Shown here piece after piece: positions 43,649-52,849 of a DNA stretch of 64,000 nucleotides. The position numbers and the translations under genes were made by a program. Under the pieces are notes generated by a model. The model searched no databases, was not told the origin of the DNA, and saw nothing but the letters and a program-made list of their open reading frames with translations. Every line of letters begins with the position of its first letter. The stretch's first letter is position 1. This DNA is from CAWFPR01 sp963817635 (GTDB taxonomy: Bacteria > Acidobacteriota > Vicinamibacteria > Vicinamibacterales > 2-12-FULL-66-21): the NCBI GenBank assembly GCA_963817635.1, contig CAWFPR010000002.1:434001-498000 (forward strand). Direction: 5' to 3'.

Positions 43649-44723
43649 ATGGAACCCACGGACAATGTTCCGGTCGCCTCTTCCGCCGCTGCTGCGCAAG
43701 GTCCTGCGCGCGGTGTGCTCGTGGTGGAGGACGAAAACGGCGTGCGCGACCTGATGACGCGCTGGCTCGAGGCAGGCGGCTACTCCGTGATGGCGGCAGC
43801 CAACGCCGAGGAGGCGCTCGGACGCCTCGAGTCGTCGGCGCCGCCGGCCGTCGCCCTGTGCGACATCCGCATGCCGGGACACGACGGGCTGTGGCTCGCC
43901 GAGCGGATCCGTCAGCGATACCCCGAAACCGCCGTCATCATGGCGACCGGCGTTCAGGATGTCGGACCCGCCGTCGAGAGCCTGCGGCAGGGCGTCATCG
44001 ACTACCTGACCAAGCCGTTCGGCCGGGACCGCCTCCGAGAAGCCGTGCTGCGCGGCCTCGAATGGCATCGATCGGCATGGGACGCCAGGCGCTGGCGCGA
44101 GTCGCTCGAACAGGAGCTCGAAATCCGCCGCCTTCGCCTGTCCGACGCCATCGGCTCCCTGCACGTGGACAGCGACGAGGAACTCGACGCCATGCTGGCG
44201 ATGCTGACGCTCAGCGATCGGGACGCCTACGCGCACGGCTACCGCGTCGCGGCACTCTCGCTGAGCATGGGACGCATCCTCGGCATGGACGAGCCCGATC
44301 TCGTCCTGGTCGAACACGCGGCCCTGCTGCACGACCTCGGCAAACTCGTCATGCCGGAAGCGATTCTGCGCAAACCGGCGCCGCTGAACCCGGAAGAGCA
44401 GGTGCTCGTCCGCCTGCACCCGTCCATTGCCGCCGACCTGGCCGCGCAGGTCCCGTTCCTGGCGGCCAGCAGCGAGATCATCCGGGACGTGCACGAGCGC
44501 ATGGACGGCCTCGGGTATCCACGCCGGCTGCGAGCCGAGGACATCCCGCTCGGTGCCCGCATCGTCTGCCTGGCCGATGCCTACGACACGATGACTCGGC
44601 CACGGGTCTTTCGCGACGCCCTTTCGCCGGGCGATGCGGTGCTCGAACTGGCGCGCTGCAGCGACTCCCAGTTCGATCCCGGCCGTCGTCGACGCGTTCC
44701 GGCAGGTCATCGCCGCGCAGTAG
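43649..44723 (+). CDS. receiver-HD-GYP protein (frame break near 44683)
   Basis: Protein of about 358 residues. The receiver (VLVVEDENGVRDLM, Asp in VALCDIRMPG, Lys in YLTKPFG) is followed by a coiled linker and an HD-GYP domain: HAALLHDLGKLVMPEAI, RLHPSIAADLA, DVHERMDGLGYPRRLRAED and ARIVCLADAYDTMTR. HD-GYP proteins hydrolyse cyclic di-GMP, so this would link the kinase cluster to second-messenger turnover. The usual HHE motif reads VHE and HPxxG reads HPSIA, so activity may be altered. An extra base near 44683 shifts the last 13 residues (expected QFDPAVVDAFRQVIAAQ). Start ATG 43649 is 2 bases after the regulator's stop. Confidence 0.88.
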
Positions 44724-44774
44724 ACCGCGGCACCCCCGGCTGGCCGCCCGTCCGTGGCTACGCCGATCCCTGCA

Positions 44775-44804
44775 TTGACTTCGCGCTGTTCACCCCAGTA
44801 CCAA
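44775..44804 (+). promoter_or_regulatory. possible promoter of the PEP carboxykinase gene
   Basis: TTGACT (44775-44780) and TACCAA (44799-44804) are separated by 18 bases, about 70 bases before ATG 44876. The -35 is good and the -10 weak. The position, between the REC-HD-GYP stop and the carboxykinase start, fits a separate transcript for the metabolic gene. Confidence 0.35.
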
Positions 44805-44875
44805 TCTATTGTTGGTCCGACCGCAACGGCACCCGACACGTGTGCTTGTTCGTAGCTGGGGGGAGCGAGGACAGG

Positions 44876-46478
44876 ATGACACAGGGGCAGCAGGCAGCCG
44901 GCCTCGAGGCGCACGGCATCCACAACGTGGCGCGCGTGTCCTGGAACCTCAGTGTGCCGGCGCTGTACGAGGAGGCGGTCCGCCGGCGCGAGGCGCTCAT
45001 CTCGGTCAACGGCCCGCTCGTGTGCCGCACCGGCCAGCACACGGGGCGCTCTCCCAACGACAAGTTCATCGTCCGCGAGTCTTCGAGCGAAGACAAGGTG
45101 TGGTGGAGCAAGGTCAACCGGCCGATTGACGCGGGGCGGTTCGAGACGCTGCACGAGCGCATGCTCAGCTACATGGAAGGCAAGGAGATCTTCGTCCAGG
45201 ACTCCTACGCCGGGGCCGATCCGCGTTACCGCCTGCCCGTACCGGATCATCACCGAGCAGGCCTGGCACAGCCTGTTCGCCAGGCACATGTTCATCGACG
45301 TTCCCGGCGGCGAGGGGCATCCGGCTCACGCGGCGCCCGAATTCACCGTCATCGACATGCCCGGCGTGCATGCGGACCCCAGGGTCCACGGGACCAATTC
45401 AGAGGTCTTCATCCTGGTGAACTTCGCGAAACAGCTCGTGCTGATTGGCGGGACGAGCTATGCCGGCGAGATCAAGAAGTCGATCTTCACGGTGATGAAC
45501 TACCTGCTGCCCCTGCGCAAGGTGCTGTCCATGCACTGTTCCGCGAATATCGGCCGCCAGGACGACGTGGCGCTGTTCTTCGGCCTGTCCGGCACCGGCA
45601 AGACGACGCTCTCGAGCGATCCGGACCGGAGCCTGATTGGCGACGACGAGCACGGATGGAGCGAAGTCGGCGTCTTCAACGTCGAAGGCGGCTGCTACGC
45701 CAAGATGATCAGACTCTCGGCCGAGGCCGAGCCGCAGATATTCGAGACGACGCGTCGTTTCGGCACGGTGCTCGAAAACGTCCACATGAACAGCGACACG
45801 CGGCGCCTGGACTTCGACGACGACGCGCTCACCGAGAACACCCGCGGAGCCTATCCGCTGGATTTCATCGCGAACTCGGTGCCGGGTGGGCAGGCGGGCC
45901 ATCCGCGCAACATCATCATGCTGACCGCTGATGCGTTCGGCGTGCTGCCTCCGATTGCCCGGTTGACGCCCGCGGGGGCCATGTATCACTTCCTGTCCGG
46001 ATACACCGCGAAAGTGGCGGGCACGGAAAAGGGGGTGACGGAGCCGAAGGCGACGTTCAGCACCTGCTTCGGCGCCCCCTTCATGGTGCTGCACCCGACC
46101 GTGTATGCGACGTTTCTCGGCGAGCGGATCGCGCGGCACGATTCACGGGTCTGGCTCGTGAACACCGGGTGGACGGGTGGCCCGTACGGCGTGGGATCGC
46201 GCATGAAGATCGCGCACACCCGCGCGATCATCAAGGCAGCACTCGCCGGCGAACTCGACGATGTCAGCTATCATTCCGATCGCATCTTCAATCTCGACGT
46301 GCCGCAGAGCTGCCCGGGCGTGCCGGCCGACGTGCTCAACCCGCGCAATACCTGGAAGAACGTCAACGACTACGACGCGCAGGCGCACCGGCTCGCGCGG
46401 ATGTTCGCCGACAACTTCAAGACCTTCGAAGCTGACGCGGGCGCTGACGTGAGAGCGGCGGGTCCGCACGTCGGTTAG
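44876..46478 (+). CDS. pckA: phosphoenolpyruvate carboxykinase, ATP-dependent (frame break near 45243)
   Basis: Enzyme of about 534 residues converting oxaloacetate plus ATP to phosphoenolpyruvate, the entry step of gluconeogenesis. Diagnostic segments are TGRSPNDKFIV, the P-loop GLSGTGKTTLSSDPDR typical of the ATP type, LIGDDEHGWSE (metal and nucleotide site), and WTGGPYGVGSRMKIAHTRAI near the C-terminus. A one-base break near 45240-45247 after DPRYRLPV is followed by RIITEQAWHSLFARHMF; the conserved core either side is complete, so the gene is surely functional in the organism. Start ATG 44876 follows GAGCGAGG. Confidence 0.94.
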
Positions 46479-46575
46479 CGGGCGACCTCCCGCGGACGCC
46501 CAGGGGCATCCGTCCGCGGTCGCCTCCGGCGTGCCGGCGGCCGCGCAGAGTACAATCGGGCAGTCGAAATCCAGC

Positions 46576-48028
46576 GTGCCTGCCTACGAACCCGTCATCG
46601 GTCTCGAAATCCACGCGCAGTTGTCCACGCGCAGCAAGATCTTCTGCGGCTGCAGCACGCGCTTCGGCGAGCCGTCGAACACCAACGTGTGCCCGGTGTG
46701 CCTCGGGCTGCCGGGTGCATTGCCCGTCCTCAACGGCCGCGCCGTGGAACTGGCCGCGCGTGCCGGTCTCGCGCTCGGGTGCACGGTCCACACGGTTTCC
46801 ATCTTCGCGCGCAAGAACTACTTCTATCCGGACCTGCCGAAGGGGTACCAGATTTCCCAGTACCAATCGGCCGCTCGCGACCGGCGGGGCCGTCGATTTC
46901 CACGTGCAGGGGGTGCATCGGCGCGTCGGCGTGACGCGCGTCCACCTCGAAGAGGACGCGGGCAAATCGCTCCACGAGGGGTTCGCCGGGTCCGATCGCT
47001 TCACGTCGCTCGACTTCAATCGAAGCGGCGTGCCACTGATCGAGATCGTCACCGAGCCCGACATCAGGTCGGCCGCGGAAGCGGCGGCGTTCTTCGCGCA
47101 CGTCCGCGCGATGCTCGTGGCTCTTGCCATCACCGACGGAAACATGGAAGAGGGGAGCCTGCGGTGCGACGCCAACGTGTCGGTGCGGCCGGCCGGCACC
47201 GGCGGGTTCGGCGTCAAAGTCGAATTGAAGAACCTCAATTCCTTCAAGTACGTGCAGCACGCGATCGAATACGAGATCGCCCGGCACGCCTCAATGCTGG
47301 ATGGCGGCGGCCGCGTCGTTCCCGAGACACGCCTCTGGGACCAGGCGTCCGGTGCGACGGTCTCGATGCGGTCGAAGGAAGAAGCGAACGACTACCGGTA
47401 CCTCGCCGAGCCGGACCTCCCCCCGCTCGTCCTCGCCCGGTCGTGGATCGAGGAACTCCGCCGCACCCAGGCGGAGCTGCCCGACGCGCGCCGCCGGCGC
47501 TTCATGTCGGACTACGGACTTCCGGAGTACGATGCGGCGCTGCTGACCCAGTCCCCCGGCCTCGCCGATTACTTCGAAGCGACCGCGGCGGAGGCCGGAA
47601 ACGCGAAGGCCGCCAGCAACTGGATCATGGGCGAGCTGATCCGGAACCTGAACGAAGGCGGCACACGGATCGAGGACGCGGGGATTGCGCCATCGGCACT
47701 GGCGGGCTTGATCCGACTCGTGGACTCGGGCACTATCAGCGGACCGGTCGCCAGGATGGTCTTCGGGAAGATGTACGGGACGGGACGTTCCGCCGCGGCG
47801 ATTGTGGACGCGGAGCATCTGGCCCGGATCGACGATGAAGGCGAAATCGAGCGGGTCGTGCGTGATGTGCTCGCCGCCAATGCGCGAGCCGTCGCGCAGT
47901 ACCGAGGCGGCAAGCGACAGACGTTCGGTTTCCTGGTCGGCCAGGTCATCAAGGCCACCGCCGGCCGAGCGAACCCGGACGCGGTGAACCGGCTCGTGGA
48001 GGCCGCACTGCGGAAGGACAACGAGTGA
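46576..48028 (+). CDS. gatB: Asp-tRNA(Asn)/Glu-tRNA(Gln) amidotransferase subunit B (frame break near 46870)
   Basis: GatB of about 484 residues, the kinase/tRNA-binding subunit of the GatCAB complex that makes Gln-tRNA(Gln) and/or Asn-tRNA(Asn). N-terminal YEPVIGLEIHAQLSTRSKIF and CGCSTRFGEPSNTNVCPVCL (zinc-binding Cys, fully kept) are followed by RVHLEEDAGKSLHE, the GatB signature FNRSGVPLIEIVTEPDIRS, YRYLAEPDLPPL and the C-terminal YqeY-like domain ending FGFLVGQVIKATAG. A one-base break near 46870 follows YQISQYQS, within a constant motif. Start GTG 46576 is chosen at the family's usual N-terminus. It overlaps ftsE (GTGA). No gatA or gatC gene is next to it. Confidence 0.95.
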
Positions 48029-48684
48029 TTGAGGCGCAACATCTGTCGAAGGCGTACGGCCGCGGCGTCTACGCGGTGCGGAACCTGTCGCTGCGCGTGG
48101 ACAAGGGAGAGTTCGTCTTCCTGACCGGTCCGAGCGGCGCCGGCAAGTCCACGCTGCTGCGCCTGCTCTTGCGTCAGGACGTGCCGTCCGAAGGGCAGCT
48201 CGTGGTCGGCGGACGAAACCTCGCGTCGCTCTCGCCGCGCCAGGTGCAGGGATATCGCCGTTCGCTGGGCTTCGTCTTCCAGGACTTCAAGTTGCTCCAG
48301 AAGAAGACCGTCCTCGAGAACGTCGCCTTCGTGCCGCGGGTGCTCGGGATGGCGCTCGCGCAGCAGCAGCGCCGCACGTTCCAGGTGCTGAAGTGGGTTG
48401 GGCTGCAGCACCGGATGGCGGCCTATCCGATGGAACTCTCAGGCGGCGAACAGCAGCGGATCGCGATTGCCCGCGCCCTCGTGAACGATCCCGCCATCAT
48501 CCTGGCGGATGAGCCGACCGGAAATCTCGACCCGGATCTATCGCTCGAAATCATGAACCTCTTTCGCGAGATCAACGCGCGCGGCACGACCGTCATTGTC
48601 GCGACGCACGACCGCGAGCTCATTCGCCGTGTCGGGCGCAAGGCGATCACGCTCGATCACGGTCAGATCGTCGAGGTCACGTAG
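48025..48684 (+). CDS. ftsE: cell-division ABC ATPase FtsE
   Basis: ATPase of 219 residues: Walker A GPSGAGKSTLLRLL, Q-loop FVFQDFKLLQKKTVLENVAF, signature LSGGEQQRIAIARALV, Walker B IILADEPTGNLDP and switch His in VATHDRELI. With FtsX it drives periplasmic or envelope-bound peptidoglycan hydrolase activators during division. Start GTG 48025 overlaps the gatB stop by 4 bases and its TAG overlaps ftsX by 1 base, so gatB-ftsE-ftsX are one translationally coupled unit. The pairing of ftsEX with gatB is not the usual gene order. No hydrolase or EnvC-like gene follows. Intact frame. Confidence 0.93.
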   Translation: MIEAQHLSKAYGRGVYAVRNLSLRVDKGEFVFLTGPSGAGKSTLLRLLLRQDVPSEGQLVVGGRNLASLSPRQVQGYRRSLGFVFQDFKLLQKKTVLENVAFVPRVLGMALAQQQRRTFQVLKWVGLQHRMAAYPMELSGGEQQRIAIARALVNDPAIILADEPTGNLDPDLSLEIMNLFREINARGTTVIVATHDRELIRRVGRKAITLDHGQIVEVT

Positions 48685-49574
48685 TGCGCGCGCTGCGATA
48701 TTTCTTCCTGGAGGCCGGAGCGAGCCTGTGGAGGGGCCGCCGCGCCGCGGCCCTCGCGGTCCTCACCATTGCCGCCGGCCTGTTCGTGCTCGGCTTCTTC
48801 CTCGTCTTCAACGCCAACCTCCAGCGGCTCGTCACGCAGTGGACCGAGTCGGCGGAGCTCTCGGTGTATCTCGCCGACGACGTCACGCCGGAGGAGCTGA
48901 CGACCATCGATGCGCTCGTGGGGAAGAGCGGTCTGGCGGCGCACCGTGAGTACCTCTCGAAAGCGCAGGCGGCCGAGCGCTTCAAGCGGGACTTCCCGGA
49001 CCTGGCACCGTCGGCCGAACGGCTCGAGAGCAACCCGTTTCCGGCGTCGTTCGAAGTGCGTCTCGACCCGGGCAGGCGAGAGGCCCGCGAAGCCGTCGAT
49101 TCGCTCGCGGCAACGCTCGGCGCCGTCCACGGGGTCGCCGACGTTCGCTACGACCCGCGCTGGCTCGACCGGCTGAATACCATCGTCCGGTTCGTGCGGG
49201 GTGTGGGGCTGCTGGTCGTGGTGCTCCTGGCGATCGCCTCGGCGCTGACAGTGTCGAACGTCGTGCGGCTGGCGGCGTCGGCGCGCCGTGACGAGATCGA
49301 GATCATGCAGCTCGTCGGGGCTCCGTTCGCCTACGTTCGCGGCCCGTTCATCGTCGAAGGGATCCTCCAGGGGGGCGCCGGGGCCGTGGTGGCGCTGGTG
49401 CTGCTGTGGGGGATGTTCACCGCGATGCGGCTCCGATACGGGCAAGTGGCCGCCGACGCCGTGGGGCTGACCAGCATTTCGTTTCTCCCCGTGGAACTCT
49501 GGATCGCCGTGATCGGAGGAGGCATGCTGCTCGGGTGCATCGGCGGCGTGATCGTCGCCCGGGGCGTGCGCTGA
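48684..49574 (+). CDS. ftsX: cell-division permease FtsX
   Basis: Membrane protein of 296 residues with the four-helix FtsX plan: helix 1 (AALAVLTIAAGLFVLGFFLV), the periplasmic extracellular domain (LSVYLADDVTPEELTTIDAL to SFEVRLDPGRREAREAV), helices 2-3 (VVVLLAIASALTVSNVVRLA) and helix 4 (LWIAVIGGGMLLGCIGGVIV). The cytoplasmic loop motif ARRDEIEIMQLVGAPFAY is intact. It forms the FtsEX complex with the preceding gene. Start GTG 48684. Intact frame; a promoter for the next gene lies 35 bases after its stop. Confidence 0.92.
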   Translation: MRALRYFFLEAGASLWRGRRAAALAVLTIAAGLFVLGFFLVFNANLQRLVTQWTESAELSVYLADDVTPEELTTIDALVGKSGLAAHREYLSKAQAAERFKRDFPDLAPSAERLESNPFPASFEVRLDPGRREAREAVDSLAATLGAVHGVADVRYDPRWLDRLNTIVRFVRGVGLLVVVLLAIASALTVSNVVRLAASARRDEIEIMQLVGAPFAYVRGPFIVEGILQGGAGAVVALVLLWGMFTAMRLRYGQVAADAVGLTSISFLPVELWIAVIGGGMLLGCIGGVIVARGVR

Positions 49575-49608
49575 GAGCCATCCGGACGACAGTGGGCCGC
49601 GCGAACGT

Positions 49609-49638
49609 TTGACAGCCGTTCGCATCGACGCTTACACT
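49609..49638 (+). promoter_or_regulatory. sigma-70-type promoter
   Basis: TTGACA at 49609-49614, an 18-base spacer, then TACACT at 49633-49638. The predicted start near 49645 is about 32 bases before ATG 49677. A perfect -35 and a 4-of-6 -10 match make this the best promoter in the window. Confidence 0.65.
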
Positions 49639-49676
49639 GACGGTACCGCTCAAACATGATCCGCGCGAGGAGTTGC

Positions 49677-49964
49677 ATGGCACGCGTTGTCAGCCCGGAC
49701 CGGGTATTTGACGCTCTTGTCAACGTACCCGCCGATTTCTACCGCGAGGAGTTCCTGCGCCACCGCGAATGTCTGAAGCGGCAGCGCGAGTACTTTTCCG
49801 AGCGAGCCATCGACGGCGCCGATCAGGCGCTGGCTCGGGTCCTCGGACGGCTCGACGAGCTGTGCGAGAAGGACGGCGCGGAGCAACTGATGAGTCGCCT
49901 GCTCCGGACGTTCAATGCCGTGACCGGCCTGTCAGGCTGGTCGGATCCCCAGAAGTTCCACTGA
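49677..49964 (+). CDS. small helical protein, function unknown
   Basis: Soluble protein of 95 residues, ATG 49677 preceded by GAGGAG at 49667-49672. It reads MARVVSPDRVFDALVNVPAD and then long helices (REEFLRHRECLKRQREYFSE, LARVLGRLDELCEKDGAEQL), ending WSDPQKFH. Two Cys are present but not in a known motif. The stop overlaps the glycerate 2-kinase gene by a CTGA junction, so the two are probably coupled. I do not recognise the family. It has its own good promoter upstream. Confidence 0.6.
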   Translation: MARVVSPDRVFDALVNVPADFYREEFLRHRECLKRQREYFSERAIDGADQALARVLGRLDELCEKDGAEQLMSRLLRTFNAVTGLSGWSDPQKFH

Positions 49965-51246
49965 CCACCGCACCCGGACGCCAGGAAGCCGAGCGCATTC
50001 TGCGCGCCGCTGTGGAGGCGGTCATGCCAGGGCCGCTCGTCAGGCGCCGCCGTGGCGCGCACCGGCCTCATGTCGCGCGCCCCGCTGCGCGTGGTCGCGG
50101 CGGGAAAGGCGGCCGCCGGGATGGCGCAGGGGCTCGCCCTCGCCGGCGTGCCGATTGCCGACGGCATCGTCGCCGGACCAGCCGTTGCCGCACCATCCTA
50201 TTCCCCAGCCGTTCCGCTGGATTCCGACCGGTCACCCCTCGCCAGATCGCCGGAGCATGCTCGCGGCCGGGCAGGCGCTCGAGCTGGCGACGGCGAGCCG
50301 GGAAGGCTTGTTCGTGGTGCTGCTCTCGGGCGGAGCCTCATCCATGCTGGCTCTTCCCGCGCCCGGCGTGACGCTGGCCGGGAAGGTGGCGACGGCTGAT
50401 GCGCTGATGCGCGCCGGCGCGCCGATCGGCGCACTGAATACCGTGCGGAAGCATCTGTCGGCGATCAAGGGCGGACGACTCGCGGCCGCGGCGGGGGAGA
50501 CCATCACGCTGGCCATTTCCGACGTGCACACACCCGTGGAAGACGATCCATCCGTCATCGGTTCGGGACCAACCGTCGCCGATCCCTCGACGTTCGCCGA
50601 TGCGCTGCGGATCGTCACGGAGGTCTATCGCGAGGCGACCGTGCCGCCGGCGGTCGTGGAGTACCTCGCGCGCGGTGTCCGGGGCGACATCGAGGAGAGT
50701 CCGAAGCCCGGCGATTCGCGCCTTTCGCGCGGCCAATACCACGTGCTCGCCAATCGGCACACCGCGATGGCGGGCGCCGGGCAGGCGGCCCGGGCGCTGG
50801 GGTTCGAGGTGATCACGCGATCGGCGGTGACGGCGGGAGACGCGCGGGAGGCCGGGCGCCGCTTCGCGGAAGAAGGCCTGGCGAGTCCGGGCCGCCGGCC
50901 GCTGTGCCTCGTCGCGTCCGGGGAGACCACGGTCCGGGTGCGCGGCACCGGCCGCGGCGGCCGGAACCAGGAGTTTGCGCTCGGCGCAGCCGCGATGCTG
51001 CGCGACCGCGGCGCACTGGTCGCCAGCCTCGGCACGGACGGCATCGACGGCCCGACCGACGCCGCGGGAGCGATCGTCGATGGAACGACCGAGCGGCGTG
51101 CCCGGCTGGCGGGTCTCTCCATCGAGGCGGCGCTCGAGAACAACGACGCTTATCCGCTCCTCGCTCAACTCGGCGACCTCGTGCGGTGGGGGGCGACCGG
51201 GACCAACGTCGGCGATGTCCACATCCTGCTGATCGCCGGGCCCTGA
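49961..51246 (+). CDS. glycerate 2-kinase, DUF4147/MOFRL type (frame breaks near 50047 and 50185)
   Basis: Kinase of about 427 residues that makes 2-phosphoglycerate from glycerate. It has EAERILRAAVEAV, VVAAGKAAAGMAQGLA, VVLLSGGASSMLALPAPGV, LNTVRKHLSAIKGGRLA, a glycine-rich GRGGRNQEFALGAA and the C-terminal MOFRL motif LGTDGIDGPTDAAGAIVDG. Two one-base breaks fall in the N-terminal third. The family N-terminus lies at TTAPGRQEAE, with no ATG or GTG in frame between it and codons deep inside the previous gene, so initiation at CTG 49961 (overlapping that gene's TGA) is the simplest reading. The stop is supplied by the hairpin element at 51241. Confidence 0.86.
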
Positions 51247-51323
51247 GCGAAGGGCCGAGAAGCGGTCCTGAGTCGAAGCCCGGAGGGCGGACTATTCGCT
51301 CGTTCAGGAATAGTCCGGGCTAG
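51241..51323. repeat. dispersed hairpin element, copy 2
   Basis: About 83 bases closely related to the element at 9430-9526: it begins CCCTGAGCGAAGG, has CCTGAGTCGAAGCCC, then the same 10-bp inverted repeat CGGACTATTC / GAATAGTCCG (51288-51297 and 51308-51317) and ends GGCTAG. As in copy 1, the left end holds the TGA stop of the preceding gene. Copy 2 lacks about 13 bases of the middle spacer. Confidence 0.75.
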
Positions 51324-51332
51324 AATCAGTCG

Positions 51333-51752
51333 ATGAGTACCCGCACCACGCTCGTGCTGTCCGGCCTCGGCGCGCTGGTCGTCTGCCTCGCGGTCGGCTA
51401 CGCCTGGGGCGCGTCCGGGCGGCGCCCGGCCGAGATCGCCCTGGACGGGGCGAGCCAGCAACTGGACCTCGCCGAAGGGCGCGGCGCGATCCTCGAGGGG
51501 CGCGTCAGTCTGTACAACATGAACTTCGGGGATGCGAGCGCCCGCCTCGAAGACGCGAAGGTGCCGCTGCGGCGGGTTCGGCAGCGCTACCTGGATGCCG
51601 GGAAGAACGCCGCCGCGGCGGACATCGACACGGCGCTCGGCGACATCGACGAGGCCCAGCGGCTCGCGGGAAAGCTCGATCAGTCCGCCAACACGAAAGC
51701 GGGAGAGGCGCTCCGGGCCATCGCGGCCGCTACTTCAAAATCGCTGCCTTGA
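51333..51752 (+). CDS. membrane-anchored coiled-coil protein, function unknown
   Basis: Protein of 139 residues with one N-terminal membrane helix (LVLSGLGALVVCLAVGYAWG) and a helical periplasmic or cytoplasmic part (LALDGASQQLDLAEGRGAI-like, AAADIDTALGDIDEAQRLAG) with heptad-like Leu/Ala spacing. No motif identifies a function. Its 3' end overlaps the convergent secreted-protein gene by 23 bases. It begins 10 bases after the end of hairpin element copy 2. Intact frame. Confidence 0.6.
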   Translation: MSTRTTLVLSGLGALVVCLAVGYAWGASGRRPAEIALDGASQQLDLAEGRGAILEGRVSLYNMNFGDASARLEDAKVPLRRVRQRYLDAGKNAAAADIDTALGDIDEAQRLAGKLDQSANTKAGEALRAIAAATSKSLP

Positions 51753-52209
51753 CGTCAACCCGCACGGACGTGCGGGCCGCGGTGGGATCGGCCGATTGCG
51801 AGACCATGGCCGGCTTGCCGTCATCGAGGATCATCGTGAGGCTCTCGGTCAGCAGGGCCGGCGCCGCTTTCTCGCCCGTGTCCGCCTCCCGCCGGTACTC
51901 CAGTGAAAAGGCCAGCCGGACCCGCCCGTCGCGCGTCAACTCGGGGCGCGCATCGACGTTGAGGACGGCGTTGCCGCCGCCGGTGCGCACGCGGCCGCTT
52001 TCACGGTCGGCCACCAGCATCGACACCGTACGCGGCGGAATCTGCGCGCCCTCGCGCTGCTCGGAGACCGTCAGGTCGATGCGTACGTTGAGCGCCTGTG
52101 CCGCCGCGCGCGCGGGGGGCGGCGGCACCGGCGCCTGCGCCTCCTGGGCGACGGCGAGAGTGGACGTCAGGGCGGCGGCCGCCAGCGTTGCGATCGTGTG
52201 TCTCAGCAT
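51730..52209 (-). CDS. small exported protein, function unknown
   Basis: Protein of about 159 residues with a signal peptide (ATLAAAALTSTLAVAQEAQA), a Pro/Ala-rich linker and a beta-rich body (ALNVRIDLTVSEQREGAQIP, RVRLAFSLEYRREADTG, LLTESLTMILDDGKPAMVSQ) reminiscent of envelope-associated domains of secretin-like or stress-sensor proteins. It is the third gene after the ECF sigma factor and anti-sigma factor, 38 bases from the latter, so it is probably a co-regulated envelope protein. Convergent with and overlapping the previous gene by 23 bases. Intact frame. Confidence 0.65.
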   Translation of the reverse strand: MLRHTIATLAAAALTSTLAVAQEAQAPVPPPPARAAAQALNVRIDLTVSEQREGAQIPPRTVSMLVADRESGRVRTGGGNAVLNVDARPELTRDGRVRLAFSLEYRREADTGEKAAPALLTESLTMILDDGKPAMVSQSADPTAARTSVRVDVKAAILK

Positions 52210-52246
52210 GTGCTCTGTGCTCTCCGCGGTCCGATTCCATCTCCGG

Positions 52247-52849
52247 TCATTTTCGCGTCGGCATCGGTTCGACACGGATGCGGCCGACTTCGAGCGGCGC
52301 GATTCGGATTTCCGGGACGCCGATGGGCGGCGGCATTCCAGGGCGATCGTCCGCCGGCTGGCCGGCACTCTCCGTGGGAAAGACTACATCGTCGATGGCT
52401 GCGGCCGCGGCGCTGACGCGCGGATCGCGGCCGCCAAAGACGTTGGCAATCCGCGGCATCGCGATAGGCGTATCGGCAGCGCGAGCGCGCGGCTGGCGCG
52501 AGGCGGTGGCTCGCGCCTTCTCCACGACCGGCTCGCGGGGCGCGGGCCGGTCGGCCGCTGGAGCGGATGGCGAAGGCAGCGCGATCGCGGCGCCTTCCGC
52601 CGGACGTGACGCAGGCTCCAGTGCCGGCCTGAAGACGACGACGGCGAGCACCAGGACCGCGAGGGCGCCGATTCCGGCGGCGACGCGTGGGAACAGGCGG
52701 ATTCGCGGAGCCGGCGCCTCTATCCGCGCCAGCACGCGCCGACGCAGTCCCGGCGCCGGATCGACCTGCATCATCGTCCGCACCGCGCGGTCGATGGCGC
52801 GCCCGGTCGCGCCGTTCCGCTCGACGGCCTCCGGAAGGTCCTCATTCAT
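52247..52849 (-). CDS. probable anti-sigma factor without a zinc finger
   Basis: Protein of about 200 residues following an ECF sigma gene (8-base overlap). A basic helical N-terminus (AIDRAVRTMMQVDPAPGLRR) is followed by a membrane helix (VAAGIGALAVLVLAVVVFRP) and a Pro/Ala-rich periplasmic region. It lacks the H-x3-C-x2-C zinc motif, so it is an anti-sigma factor mainly by position and topology. It ends VGRIRVEPMPTRK. I use ATG 52849; ATG 52861 is an alternative. Intact frame. Confidence 0.72.
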   Translation of the reverse strand: MNEDLPEAVERNGATGRAIDRAVRTMMQVDPAPGLRRRVLARIEAPAPRIRLFPRVAAGIGALAVLVLAVVVFRPALEPASRPAEGAAIALPSPSAPAADRPAPREPVVEKARATASRQPRARAADTPIAMPRIANVFGGRDPRVSAAAAAIDDVVFPTESAGQPADDRPGMPPPIGVPEIRIAPLEVGRIRVEPMPTRK

